NCBI GenBank assembly: GCA_050740975.1
Contig: JBOIEE010000166.1
Span: forward strand, 1-19,169
Direction of reading: 5' to 3'
DNA: 19,169 bases
Source of the DNA: JBOHHR01 sp050740975
GTDB lineage: Bacteria; Pseudomonadota; Gammaproteobacteria; JBOHHR01
Part shown: positions 7,074-13,774 of the stretch, piece by piece
Numbering within the stretch: position 1 is the stretch's first letter
Layout: every line of letters begins with the position of its first letter
Position numbers and translations under genes: made by a program
The notes under the pieces: model-generated
The model's database searches: none
Seen by the model: the letters and a program-made list of their open reading frames with translations, nothing else
Told to the model about the DNA's origin: nothing

Positions 7074-8089
7074 GGTTTCTCGGCGCAAAATCGCGCTTTT
7101 TCCAGCCCCAACCATTCCAGCGCCGCGCCGTGATATAGGCGCTGTTGGATCGCCATCGGCAGTTCCAGAGCCTCGATGACCGCGCCGGGCCTCTGCTCCC
7201 CCAGGGGGAAAGGATAATCGGTGCCCAGCATGATCTTGTTCGGATCCATCACCTCAAGCAGGTATCGCAGCGCTTTGGGATCGTGGATGACGGTATCGAC
7301 ATAGATCCGTTGCAAATACTCGCGCGGGTTGACGGCATTATCTACAGCAACCAGATCGGGGCGCATCCTGAATCCCTGCTCGATGCGGCCGATGGTAAAC
7401 GGAAACGCACCGCCCCCGTGCGAAAAGCACACTCTCAGTCTAGGCAAACGTTCCAACACACCACCGAAGATGAGTGAGCAGATGGCGCGTGATAACTCCG
7501 CCGGCATCCCGACCAACCACGGTAGCCAGTACTTGCTCATCGACCCGCTCCCCATCATGTCCCACGGATGGACCAGCAAAGCCACATCGAGATCGTGCGC
7601 GGCGGCGAAAAACGGGAAGAGTTGCGGATCGCTCAAATTCCAGTCATTGACATGGGAGCCGATTTGCAGACCCGTAAGGCCCAGTTCCTTACGGCAACGC
7701 GCCATCTCCCGGATGGCAAGCTCGGGCGATTGCAGGGGCACGGTGCCGAGACCGATGATGTTCTTTGGATAGTTCCGGCAAACCTGCGCTATGTGATCGT
7801 TGAGATATCGGGCCAGGTCCAGCGCATGCTTAGGCTCGGCCCAATAGCTGAACATAACCGGCACGGTGCAGACCACTTGCACCGCCACGCCGTAGCGCCG
7901 GTACTCATCGATACGCAGCTCCGGATCCCAAGCATTAGGTTGGATTTCCCGAAAGAACCGACCGTCCTTATAGATTTGGGCCCGGCCGCTCTCATGCTTG
8001 ATGCATGGAAACCCGCTCACAGCGAATTTTTCGTTGAGATCCGGCCAAGTCCTTGGCAGGATGTGCGAATGCATGTCGATTTTTAACAT
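7070..8089 (-). CDS. nbaD: 2-amino-3-carboxymuconate-6-semialdehyde decarboxylase (ACMSD)
   Basis: Zinc-dependent amidohydrolase-superfamily decarboxylase, 339 aa. It converts 2-amino-3-carboxymuconate-6-semialdehyde, the HAO product, into 2-aminomuconate-6-semialdehyde and so keeps it from cyclising to quinolinate. The metal and catalytic residues are in place: MHSH (His 7 and His 9), LLVHPWDMMG (His 174), CFSHGGGAFPF (His 224, the catalytic base in relatives) and MLGTDYPFPLGE (Asp 291). These match H9, H11, H177, H228 and D294 of the P. fluorescens enzyme with a small offset. It is the first gene of the left operon; a purine-rich GGGGAAG precedes the ATG by about nine bases. Its 3' end overlaps the formamidase ATG as ATGA. 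The gene is complete. Confidence 0.95.
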   Translation of the reverse strand: MLKIDMHSHILPRTWPDLNEKFAVSGFPCIKHESGRAQIYKDGRFFREIQPNAWDPELRIDEYRRYGVAVQVVCTVPVMFSYWAEPKHALDLARYLNDHIAQVCRNYPKNIIGLGTVPLQSPELAIREMARCRKELGLTGLQIGSHVNDWNLSDPQLFPFFAAAHDLDVALLVHPWDMMGSGSMSKYWLPWLVGMPAELSRAICSLIFGGVLERLPRLRVCFSHGGGAFPFTIGRIEQGFRMRPDLVAVDNAVNPREYLQRIYVDTVIHDPKALRYLLEVMDPNKIMLGTDYPFPLGEQRPGAVIEALELPMAIQQRLYHGAALEWLGLEKARFCAEKP

Positions 8090-8196
8090 GCAGTCTTACT
8101 TCCCCAGTGCGAGAATGGTAACGTTGTGATCAGCGTCTAATTCCTCTTGATACTTCGCTCTGCTCGCGGTTCGATCATCAAGTTACGAATAACGCC

Positions 8197-8340
8197 TTAA
8201 GCATTGAGGATGTCCGTCGGGGGCAGCGACTTCGCGCCGAGTTCCGCGGCTTTCCTCGCCCTCGTGCCCACGACGGTAACGTAGGTCCCCCAATGGGTAA
8301 AGTCAATCCTTGCTAGGCTGATTCCCAACGTGGCCGCAGT
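8197..8340 (-). other. Unrecognised short open stretch, possible gene remnant
   Basis: Between two stops the minus strand reads 47 codons. The sequence includes ARIDFTHWGTYVTVVG, ARKAAELGAKSLPP and a C-terminal DILNA. It looks protein-like rather than random, and there is no start codon in a sensible place, so it may be the C-terminal piece of a degraded gene. I do not recognise the family. The rest of 8090-8493 shows only the palindrome at 8359-8370 and the presumed upstream region of the ACMSD operon. Confidence 0.25.
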
Positions 8341-8358
8341 CGGGCGCTACCAGGTGTA

Positions 8359-8370
8359 TATTCTAGAATA
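8359..8370. promoter_or_regulatory. Perfect 12-bp palindrome TATTCTAGAATA
   Basis: A perfect AT-rich palindrome in non-coding DNA, about 270 bp upstream of the ACMSD start and 125 bp upstream of the vapB remnant. It could be a binding site for a dimeric regulator, but nothing ties it to a particular gene. Confidence 0.2.
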
Positions 8371-8455
8371 CTGCTTCATTCTGTTCGGAACTTATCCAGC
8401 CAACGTGGAACCATTAACCGCCACTACTTCCCTCTGCCTAGTCACGTTGGTTGTG

Positions 8456-8477
8456 TGTATACTTCAACGTAGATACA
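8456..8477 (+). promoter_or_regulatory. Candidate vapBC operator (TGTAT-N12-ATACA)
   Basis: Inverted half-sites TGTAT (8456-8460) and ATACA (8473-8477) lie 16 bp before the vapB ATG at 8494. Toxin-antitoxin operons of this type are normally autorepressed through such an inverted repeat. An AAGGAG-type ribosome binding site follows (around 8482-8487). The assignment is positional inference. Confidence 0.35.
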
Positions 8478-8493
8478 TCTCAAGGAGAGTAGC

Positions 8494-8684
8494 ATGAAGA
8501 CCGCGAAGATATTCACCCACGGGCATAGCCAGGCCGTGCGTTTGAAAAATCCGGCGAGGGGGTCATTCTGACACCGAAGAAGCCGGACGCGTGGCGCAGC
8601 GTGCGCGCCGTCGCCGGGGAGTTCAAGGGAAAGTTGGATCGTGCGCAGCCAGAGGCTTTCGACCACCGAGATTGGCCTGCATGA
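8494..8684 (+). pseudogene. vapB: VapB-type (AbrB/SpoVT-fold) antitoxin, internally deleted
   Basis: The ATG at 8494, with CAAGGAGAG just before it, opens MKTAKIFTHGHSQAVRL, the canonical start of VapB antitoxins with an AbrB-like DNA-binding fold. Relatives continue with PKEFR and the rest of the swapped-hairpin domain. Here that segment is missing and the sequence jumps to a different frame reading KSGEGVILTPKKPDAWRSV and then FDHRDWPA, the toxin-binding tail, ending at the TGA at 8682-8684. The original frame hits TGA shortly after the deletion. So several tens of bases were lost, with a frame change, and no functional antitoxin is expected. The tail overlaps the vapC ATG as ATGA, the normal arrangement for the pair. 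Confidence 0.75.
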
Positions 8685-8854
8685 GCTACATGCTCGATAC
8701 CGACGTCTGCATCTACCTATTGACGGATCGAGCTCAGTTATGGCGGACCGGACGAATAACCCGCATGGGCTCAACGCATCCTGCGCTTGCTAGCAACCCC
8801 GGACGGTCAGATCACATTGCTAGCCGGGACGACGTCCAGCACGGATTCGACTAA
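8681..8854 (+). pseudogene. vapC: VapC PIN-domain toxin, truncated after the first strand
   Basis: Starting in the ATGA overlap with the vapB remnant, the frame reads MSYMLDTDVCIYLLTDRA, the N-terminus of a PIN-domain ribonuclease including the first catalytic Asp (LDTD). After about 18-20 residues the similarity stops. The remaining 38 codons (to the stop at 8852-8854) show none of the later PIN motifs. The full domain would need about 130 residues, so this is a fragment. Loss of both toxin and antitoxin function is consistent with joint decay of the locus. The tail runs into the 3' end of the convergent gene at 8807-9259. Confidence 0.7.
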
Positions 8855-9259
8855 GGCATTCGCTACCGTGAGCATTTTTTCTTTGTCTTGATGGGGCAGG
8901 TTAAAAATTCCCGAATGGGATGGATCTGGTTTCGGCTCATCCGGGCGGTGTACCACTTCAGGGATTACCGTTCTCCGCGTGTCGGCCTTAACACGCGCGA
9001 TTAGTTCGCCTACGTTTAAGAGAGCAAGACGGTACGAAGGTCGTAGCTCGAATTTGGTGTTAAGACATTGCCGGATTTGATCGATTCCATCCTCGCGACT
9101 TGGTAAACAAAAGAATTCGACCCAGTTGACCGAGAGGTATTCTTCGCCTTCTCTTGGCATGAATGCCGCTGTTATTGGCCGCGTTTGCTCGTCGTTCAAT
9201 CCGCCTGTCTTGCACAGACGAGTGATATGCTGTTCGTCGGGGATAGGCTCGTCCTTCAT
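8807..9259 (-). CDS. Hypothetical protein, third gene of the TIGR04255 module
   Basis: 150 aa, soluble and acidic, with no membrane segment. The N-terminal half contains TGGLNDEQTRPITAAFMPREGEEYLSVNWVEFF split over residues about 19-50; the GEEYLSVNWVEFF core looks like a conserved motif. I recall similar 'yLSVNWLE' sequences in uncharacterised proteins near TIGR04255 genes, but could not check this. The C-terminal half has EVVHRPDEPKPDPSHSGI, a Pro/Asp/His-rich stretch with SHSGI that could bind metal or form an active site; that is speculation. The ATG at 9259 overlaps the stop of the upstream gene as ATGA, so it should be translated with it. Function unknown. Confidence 0.75.
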   Translation of the reverse strand: MKDEPIPDEQHITRLCKTGGLNDEQTRPITAAFMPREGEEYLSVNWVEFFCLPSREDGIDQIRQCLNTKFELRPSYRLALLNVGELIARVKADTRRTVIPEVVHRPDEPKPDPSHSGIFNLPHQDKEKMLTVANALVESVLDVVPASNVI

Positions 9260-9960
9260 CTCGCGCTTGATTGCGCTTCGATCAATGCGAGCGCTTCGTT
9301 ACGCTGCAAAACATCCCTAAGCGACCCCACCGGAATAGTGGTGGTAATGCGGCGATACTGATAAGGATATTGATCATCCTGAACAATCATAAGGACAACG
9401 GCGCGCTGATCCGGCAGAAATTCACAGACACACTTTGCGCGCGAGTCCGAGCACCATTCCACGACAAGATTTCCATCGGGATTGAGCCCGATGTCTGGAT
9501 AACGAGCATTAGGAACTGTTTTTAAGAATCGGGTGAAGCAGCGCAAAGAGGCGGCAGACATCGGTCCATCTTCCGGTTCTTCTTCGATACGAACTTCGAA
9601 TAACTTGCAAAGACGCGCAGCTATCCGCGCACGCTCAACAATTAAGGGATTCGCCTCAATGTCTGAGAGGATTTCACGAATGTCTCGTTCATTGATCCGT
9701 AAGTACTCACGCTCAGTGAACGCTGATGAGGTTAGCTCAGTTGGCACTTCCAAGTGTTTGGCGACCGTGTCCAAAGACTGGAGCGATTGATTCCAATCTG
9801 CTTTGCGTGTCACAAGGTACTGCCCAAATTCAGAGGCAAATCCCCGCTGGCGTGGTTCCACCCTAACTCTTACTTCTGCCGGGGCATCTCCCCATTCCTG
9901 GCGGTCCCAGTCCCGATAGGTTGCAGGGCCGTATCTTCGTTCTGGTTGCACGACTTGCAT
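9256..9960 (-). CDS. Hypothetical protein, second gene of the TIGR04255 module
   Basis: 234 aa from the ATG at 9960 (MQVVQPERRYGPATYRDW). The frame is open further upstream to 10059, but that part overlaps the TIGR04255 gene. The ATG at 9960 shares one base with the upstream stop (TGATG), the pattern expected for termination-reinitiation. No membrane segment is visible. The middle, ANPLIVERARIAARLCKLF, is helical and precedes ARYPDIGLNPDGNLVVEWC, a probable beta-strand-rich domain that continues through CVCEFLPDQRAVVLMIV. The 'NPDGNLVVEW' pattern resembles uncharacterised small proteins I have seen in toxin-antitoxin-like pairs, but I cannot name a family. Overlaps on both sides tie it to its neighbours as one transcript. 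Confidence 0.75.
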   Translation of the reverse strand: MQVVQPERRYGPATYRDWDRQEWGDAPAEVRVRVEPRQRGFASEFGQYLVTRKADWNQSLQSLDTVAKHLEVPTELTSSAFTEREYLRINERDIREILSDIEANPLIVERARIAARLCKLFEVRIEEEPEDGPMSAASLRCFTRFLKTVPNARYPDIGLNPDGNLVVEWCSDSRAKCVCEFLPDQRAVVLMIVQDDQYPYQYRRITTTIPVGSLRDVLQRNEALALIEAQSSAR

Positions 9961-10748
9961 CACTCGAATCTCTTCCAGATTTCTGCTTGAACCTTCGGGT
10001 CTGTCAGATCGGCAAATCCTTGGACGATCCAGTCGTGAGCGACTTGAAACCATTCCCACATCGTCTCCGCTGATCCTTTTACCGGGCCACGCGCAGTGAG
10101 ATCAAGAACGAGAATATCGCGGTCGTCAGTCGTGCGACGCCCTAGATCAACCTTAGCTGTCAGGTCCCCCTTGTCTTCTGGGAGTTTGAACAACGCCCTC
10201 CAGCTCATAAGCTTTGGCGTAGGTAAATATCTTCCTTCGCGGTGCTGCCAGGACATGTCCGGCAGAATGCTCCCGATGTCTGCGAGCGAATTCCAACCCT
10301 CTCCGACCGGAATGTGATTAATGTAACTTAGCTCACCTGTTTTGACTTCGAGCACCCCGAGATTGTGCTCTGATATGAATTTGTTGAATCGCTCAAAGTG
10401 CTTCCGGAACTCCTCGATGACATACGCAAAGCGGGGGTATTCGTCCTCCCGCTCAACCTTTCGCCAGTTAAACAGGAACCGATCGTTCTGCACCTGAATC
10501 AGCGTTCGCTCGTCTCTATGCACAAACCAAATCCTTGGAAACTGTATTTGTTCCAAAGAGAGGGCTTCTGCCGCTGTTCGCTCGGAGACGAGAAGCGGAG
10601 CATGCTCAGCTTTCGGGAAGTCGGCGCGGTATTCGTTCCAAAGCAAGCCGACGAAAGGAGCGGTGAACAAGCACAGACGCTCGAACACCACTCCACAGAC
10701 CAATTCGTTGATAGGTGGTCGTTCGAAGTTCGGAACTGATTTAGGCAT
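9960..10748 (-). CDS. TIGR04255 family protein (function unknown)
   Basis: 262 aa. The opening NFERPPINELVCGVVFERL, followed by GLLWNEYRADFPKAEHAPLL, then LIQVQNDRFLFNWRKVE, LSYINHIPVGEG and the C-terminal HDWIVQGFADLTDP, are the characteristic elements of the TIGR04255 family. This is a sporadically distributed bacterial family with no established biochemical role that I know of. The ATG at 10748 is preceded by GGAAAGGTGCAAAT, a good ribosome binding site, and this is the only convincing leader in the module, so it is the likely first gene. It is soluble, with no signal peptide. Its stop overlaps the next start (TGATG). DNA here looks less GC-rich than the flanking catabolic genes (not counted), consistent with horizontal acquisition. 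Confidence 0.8.
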   Translation of the reverse strand: MPKSVPNFERPPINELVCGVVFERLCLFTAPFVGLLWNEYRADFPKAEHAPLLVSERTAAEALSLEQIQFPRIWFVHRDERTLIQVQNDRFLFNWRKVEREDEYPRFAYVIEEFRKHFERFNKFISEHNLGVLEVKTGELSYINHIPVGEGWNSLADIGSILPDMSWQHREGRYLPTPKLMSWRALFKLPEDKGDLTAKVDLGRRTTDDRDILVLDLTARGPVKGSAETMWEWFQVAHDWIVQGFADLTDPKVQAEIWKRFE

Positions 10749-11373
10749 ATTTGCACCTTTCCGATAGCCTCATGCCTTGGTGGCATAGGTACCGGAGTAC
10801 CGTCTTTGATCGTCCACTAGACAGCTTTCGAAATATTTTTTCCGCGTAGACCCATGTGTACGGGTCTGTCTGCGACCAAGACAACTTGTGGGGTGGTGTG
10901 TTTCTAACCTCACTAGTAATAGTATCGGCGTTATTGGCTCCTGGCGCTAGGGGTTTTTGCCCCTTGCGCTCGGTCGCTTCCGTCCCAACGCCCACACGAT
11001 CACGCTTGCCCTGGCAACACTCGAGGTGTTCCGACTACCGCGAGAATAAGAACTTTAAACGCCCTTTTTCGTTAACGAGGAAAGTATCGCCGGGCTGGTG
11101 AGTTGTCAATCACGCGAGTCGTCGGTCTAGAATCGGGGACCTTCTGGGCCATTCATCGGCCCGAGGTAGCCAAGTTTCTGGGCATTTTGATGTCGCGCTC
11201 GTTGGCCATCCAGGCCGACATCCTATCCGGAACCCAGCGTGCGTATTGCATTGTGGCCCGAGCCGATCAATGGCTCGCATCAAGGCCGGATAGATACACG
11301 CAATCCTTATCCTCCCGGTCACGCTTAGTCTTCTCCTTGCTAAACGGGTGGAGCCCATAGATACCAGACTGCG
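10749..11373. other. 625-bp region without a recognisable gene
   Basis: Several short open frames exist on both strands but none has a recognisable motif or convincing start. The first bases upstream of 10748 must hold the promoter of the TIGR04255 module; a small GGTAC/GTACC hairpin lies at about 10788-10801. A second hairpin, GCGC-TA-GGGG paired with CCCC-TT-GCGC, lies at 10944-10969 and lacks a U-tract, so it is not a clear intrinsic terminator. The minus strand at about 11200-11350 has a protein-like stretch (KEKTKRDREDKDCVYPAL) that may be a gene remnant of unknown origin. This spacer separates the HAO end of the right operon from the accessory module. Confidence 0.5.
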
Positions 11374-11895
11374 TCATTCATGCTTTGTCGGGACAGGATT
11401 GAGGTGACCGCAGTTCCCGCAGGTGCGCCGCTCTTCACTGCCGTAGAACCGGCCAAAGACCGGCGGGAACTGGGTTTCGATGTTCACCAGATGGAAATAC
11501 TCCTCGTAGAGCTTGGTGTGGCACCGCTCGCAAAACCACATCAGGCCGTCTTGCTCGTGGGCTAGGCGCTTGCGTTCGATGACCAGCCCTACGGTGTGTT
11601 CCAAGCGTTGCGGCGAGTGGGGGATCCTCGGGGGCAGGAGGAAGACCTCGCCTTCGCGGATGCGGATGTCCCTGGGGACCCCTTGCTCCATCACCTTCAA
11701 CACCATATCGCCCTCCAACTGGTGAAAGAATTCGGGTCCTTCATCGTAGTGGTAATCGGTGCGCCGGTTCGGGCCGCCGATGACCATGCAGATGAACTCG
11801 CCTTCCTCCCAGATCACCTTGTTGCATACCGGGGGTTTTAACTTATGGCGATTATCTTCTATCCATTTTTTGAAATTGATCGGGGCGCTCAGCAT
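11374..11895 (-). CDS. nbaC: 3-hydroxyanthranilate 3,4-dioxygenase
   Basis: 173-aa cupin Fe(II) dioxygenase, opening the ring of 3-hydroxyanthranilate to 2-amino-3-carboxymuconate-6-semialdehyde. The iron ligands and substrate residues are visible in NRRTDYHYDEGPEFFHQLEGD (His 49, Glu 55, substrate Arg 45) and LLPPRIPHSPQRLEHTVGLVIER (His 93, Arg 97, Glu 107). These match H51, E57, H95, R47, R99 and E110 of the Cupriavidus metallidurans enzyme with small offsets. The C-terminus carries the rubredoxin-like second metal site of the bacterial form, FCERC (Cys 122, 125) and CGNC (Cys 159, 162). The ATG overlaps the upstream deaminase stop by 7 nt (ATGCTGA). It is the last gene of the right operon, and its product is the substrate of ACMSD in the left operon. 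Confidence 0.95.
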   Translation of the reverse strand: MLSAPINFKKWIEDNRHKLKPPVCNKVIWEEGEFICMVIGGPNRRTDYHYDEGPEFFHQLEGDMVLKVMEQGVPRDIRIREGEVFLLPPRIPHSPQRLEHTVGLVIERKRLAHEQDGLMWFCERCHTKLYEEYFHLVNIETQFPPVFGRFYGSEERRTCGNCGHLNPVPTKHE

Positions 11896-12317
11896 GGCTT
11901 ATTCCTCAGATAGGCGATGCATTTTAGCTCGATGGCGATGGGGGTCGGCAAGCGCGTGACCTCCACGGTGGTGCGGCAGGGTTGGTTGTGTTGAAAATAG
12001 TCGGCGTAAATACGATTGAAGGTGGCGAAATCCTGTCTCATATTGGTTAGAAATACAGTGACGTCGACCAGATCCTCCCAAGCAGCGCCGGCCTCCTCCA
12101 AGATCGCCCGCACGTTGCGAAACACCGAGTGGCATTGGGCCTCCATATCGTAGGCCATGATATTCCCGTGTTGATCCAGGCCTAAGCCCGGGATCTCAGC
12201 GGAACCTGGCAGGCGTGGGCCCACGCCGGACAAGAACAGAAAATCGCCGGCCCGGCGAGCATGCGGATAGACGCCAACGGGCGGCGGCGCTTTATCGGAG
12301 AGGATCTTGCCGCTCAT
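11889..12317 (-). CDS. nbaF: RidA/YjgF-family 2-aminomuconate deaminase
   Basis: 142 aa, starting at the ATG at 12317 (MSGKILSDKAPPPVGVYPHA); the open frame continues to 12521, but that stretch overlaps the dehydrogenase and lacks family similarity. The fold markers are FLFLSGVGP, the dimer/trimer region VFRNVRAILEEAGAAWEDLVDVTVFL, and PCRTTVEVTRLPTPIAIELKCIAY, which includes the catalytic Arg 115 and the conserved Glu 130 of active RidA-type deaminases. Generic RidA enzymes hydrolyse enamines/imines. Here the position between the AMSDH and HAO genes points to hydrolytic removal of the amino group of 2-aminomuconate, giving 4-oxalocrotonate (2-oxohex-3-enedioate), as described for the related nbaF of P. 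fluorescens KU-7. It starts 5 nt after the dehydrogenase stop and overlaps HAO by 7 nt. Confidence 0.88.
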   Translation of the reverse strand: MSGKILSDKAPPPVGVYPHARRAGDFLFLSGVGPRLPGSAEIPGLGLDQHGNIMAYDMEAQCHSVFRNVRAILEEAGAAWEDLVDVTVFLTNMRQDFATFNRIYADYFQHNQPCRTTVEVTRLPTPIAIELKCIAYLRNKPC

Positions 12318-12322
12318 TCGAG

Positions 12323-13768
12323 CTACGTAAGATCCACGCAGACATTCTTCGCTTCGGTAAAGAAGCGCAGGGCTTCCCAGCCCCCTTCTCGGCCTACCCC
12401 GGATTGCTTGACGCCCCCAAAGGGAGTCCTGAGATCGCGCACCATCCAGCAGTTCACCCATACGACCCCGGTTTCGATCTGCCGCGCCAATCGGTGACAG
12501 CGATTGATGTCCGAGCTCCACAGCGAGGCGGCTAGACCGTAGCGGGTGCTATTGACCCAGGGCAATAACTCGCCCTCATCGGCGAAGGGCGTCAAGGTCG
12601 CCACCGGTCCAAAGATCTCTTCCTGGTTGGTGCGGCAATCGTAAGCCAGGCCCTCGAACAAGGTGGGTCTAACAAACCAGCCGTCCTTGCAACGCCCGGC
12701 AGGCCTCACTTTCTCCCCGCCGCAGAGCAAGGTACCTCCTTCCGCCTGCGCCAGCTCAATATAGCTCAAGACCTTCTGCAAATGGGCTCGAGACACGAGC
12801 GCGCCCTGCTGAGTCTCCGGCTCCAGAGGATCCCCGATCCTCAGGCTCTGCGTGCGTTGGATAAACTCATGCTTAAACTCCTCGTAATACGCGCGCTCCA
12901 CGAAGATCCGCGACCCGCTCAGGCAAACCTCGCCCTGGTTCCAAAACGCCGAGCGAATTACCGCATCGAGCATCTTCTTGCGATCGCAGTCGGCAAAAAC
13001 TATGGTGGGGTTCTTGCCCCCAAGCTCCAGCGATATTCGCTTGAATCGAGGGGCTCCCGTGGCCGCGATCTTCTCGCCGGTTGCGGTCCCGCCGGTAAAA
13101 GAAACGGCCCGGATCCCCGGGTGTTCTACTAGCGCCTGGCCCGCCTCGCCACCCTTTCCATGCACGATGTTGAGCACGCCGGGTGGCAAGCCTATATCGA
13201 TGCACAGCTTACTGAACAAATAGGCGCTCATGGGCGTGAGCTCTGAAGGTTTCGCCACCACCGTATTGCCCGCCGCGAGCGCCGGGGCGATCTTCCAGGT
13301 GAACAGATACAAGGGCAGATTCCAGGGGGAGATGCACGCCACTGCGCCTAAAGGCTGGCGCAAGGTGTAATTGAATCCCTGTTCGCCCATGGCGTGCGAC
13401 TCGCTCGCAAACTGGGTGATGGCGCTGGCAAAGAACCGCAGGTTGGTAACGACTCTGGGTATGTCCAGGGATCGGGCCAGGCTGAGCGGTTTGCCGTTAT
13501 CGACGGTCTCGGCACGGGCGAACTCGTCCAAGCGCCGCTCCAAAGCCTCGGCCAAGCGCGTGAGCATTTCTGCCCGTTCCTCGATGGTCGATCGACTCCA
13601 GGCGGAGAACGCACTTTGAGCCGCGGCCACGGCCGCCTGGATGTCTTGCGCGTCCGAGGCGGGTACTCTGGAGTAGACCCGACCCGTAGCCGGCTCGAAG
13701 TTTTCCAGATACCGGCCCTCTAGGGGGGGCACTAAGCGACCATCGATATAGTTCGCGATCGTCTCCAT
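12323..13768 (-). CDS. nbaE: 2-aminomuconate 6-semialdehyde dehydrogenase (aldehyde dehydrogenase family)
   Basis: 481-aa NAD(P)+-dependent aldehyde dehydrogenase, complete. Family motifs in order are SPWNLPLYLFTWKIAPALAAG with the catalytic Asn 150, AKPSELTP with Lys 173, FTGGTATG near 224-231, LELGGKNP with the general-base Glu 248, and the nucleophile in WNQGEVCLSGSR (Cys 282). Arg 111 is placed like the substrate-binding Arg 120 of P. fluorescens AMSDH, and the C-terminal RDLRTPFGGVKQSGVGREGG carries the region of its second substrate Arg. The reaction expected from the context is oxidation of 2-aminomuconate-6-semialdehyde (the ACMSD product) to 2-aminomuconate, supplying the adjacent deaminase. 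It begins 6 nt after the SDR stop, with only a weak ribosome binding site, so coupling with the upstream gene is likely. Confidence 0.92.
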   Translation of the reverse strand: METIANYIDGRLVPPLEGRYLENFEPATGRVYSRVPASDAQDIQAAVAAAQSAFSAWSRSTIEERAEMLTRLAEALERRLDEFARAETVDNGKPLSLARSLDIPRVVTNLRFFASAITQFASESHAMGEQGFNYTLRQPLGAVACISPWNLPLYLFTWKIAPALAAGNTVVAKPSELTPMSAYLFSKLCIDIGLPPGVLNIVHGKGGEAGQALVEHPGIRAVSFTGGTATGEKIAATGAPRFKRISLELGGKNPTIVFADCDRKKMLDAVIRSAFWNQGEVCLSGSRIFVERAYYEEFKHEFIQRTQSLRIGDPLEPETQQGALVSRAHLQKVLSYIELAQAEGGTLLCGGEKVRPAGRCKDGWFVRPTLFEGLAYDCRTNQEEIFGPVATLTPFADEGELLPWVNSTRYGLAASLWSSDINRCHRLARQIETGVVWVNCWMVRDLRTPFGGVKQSGVGREGGWEALRFFTEAKNVCVDLT

Positions 13769-13774
13769 CGCCGT

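Noticed and set aside
10944..10969. Hairpin GCGC..GGGG/CCCC..GCGC as an intrinsic terminator
   Set aside because: There is an internal mismatch and no following T-tract on either strand, and no gene ends nearby.
12318..12521. N-terminal extension of the RidA protein
   Set aside because: It overlaps the end of the dehydrogenase gene in another frame and has no RidA similarity. MSGKILSDKAPPPVGVYPHA is a typical family start.
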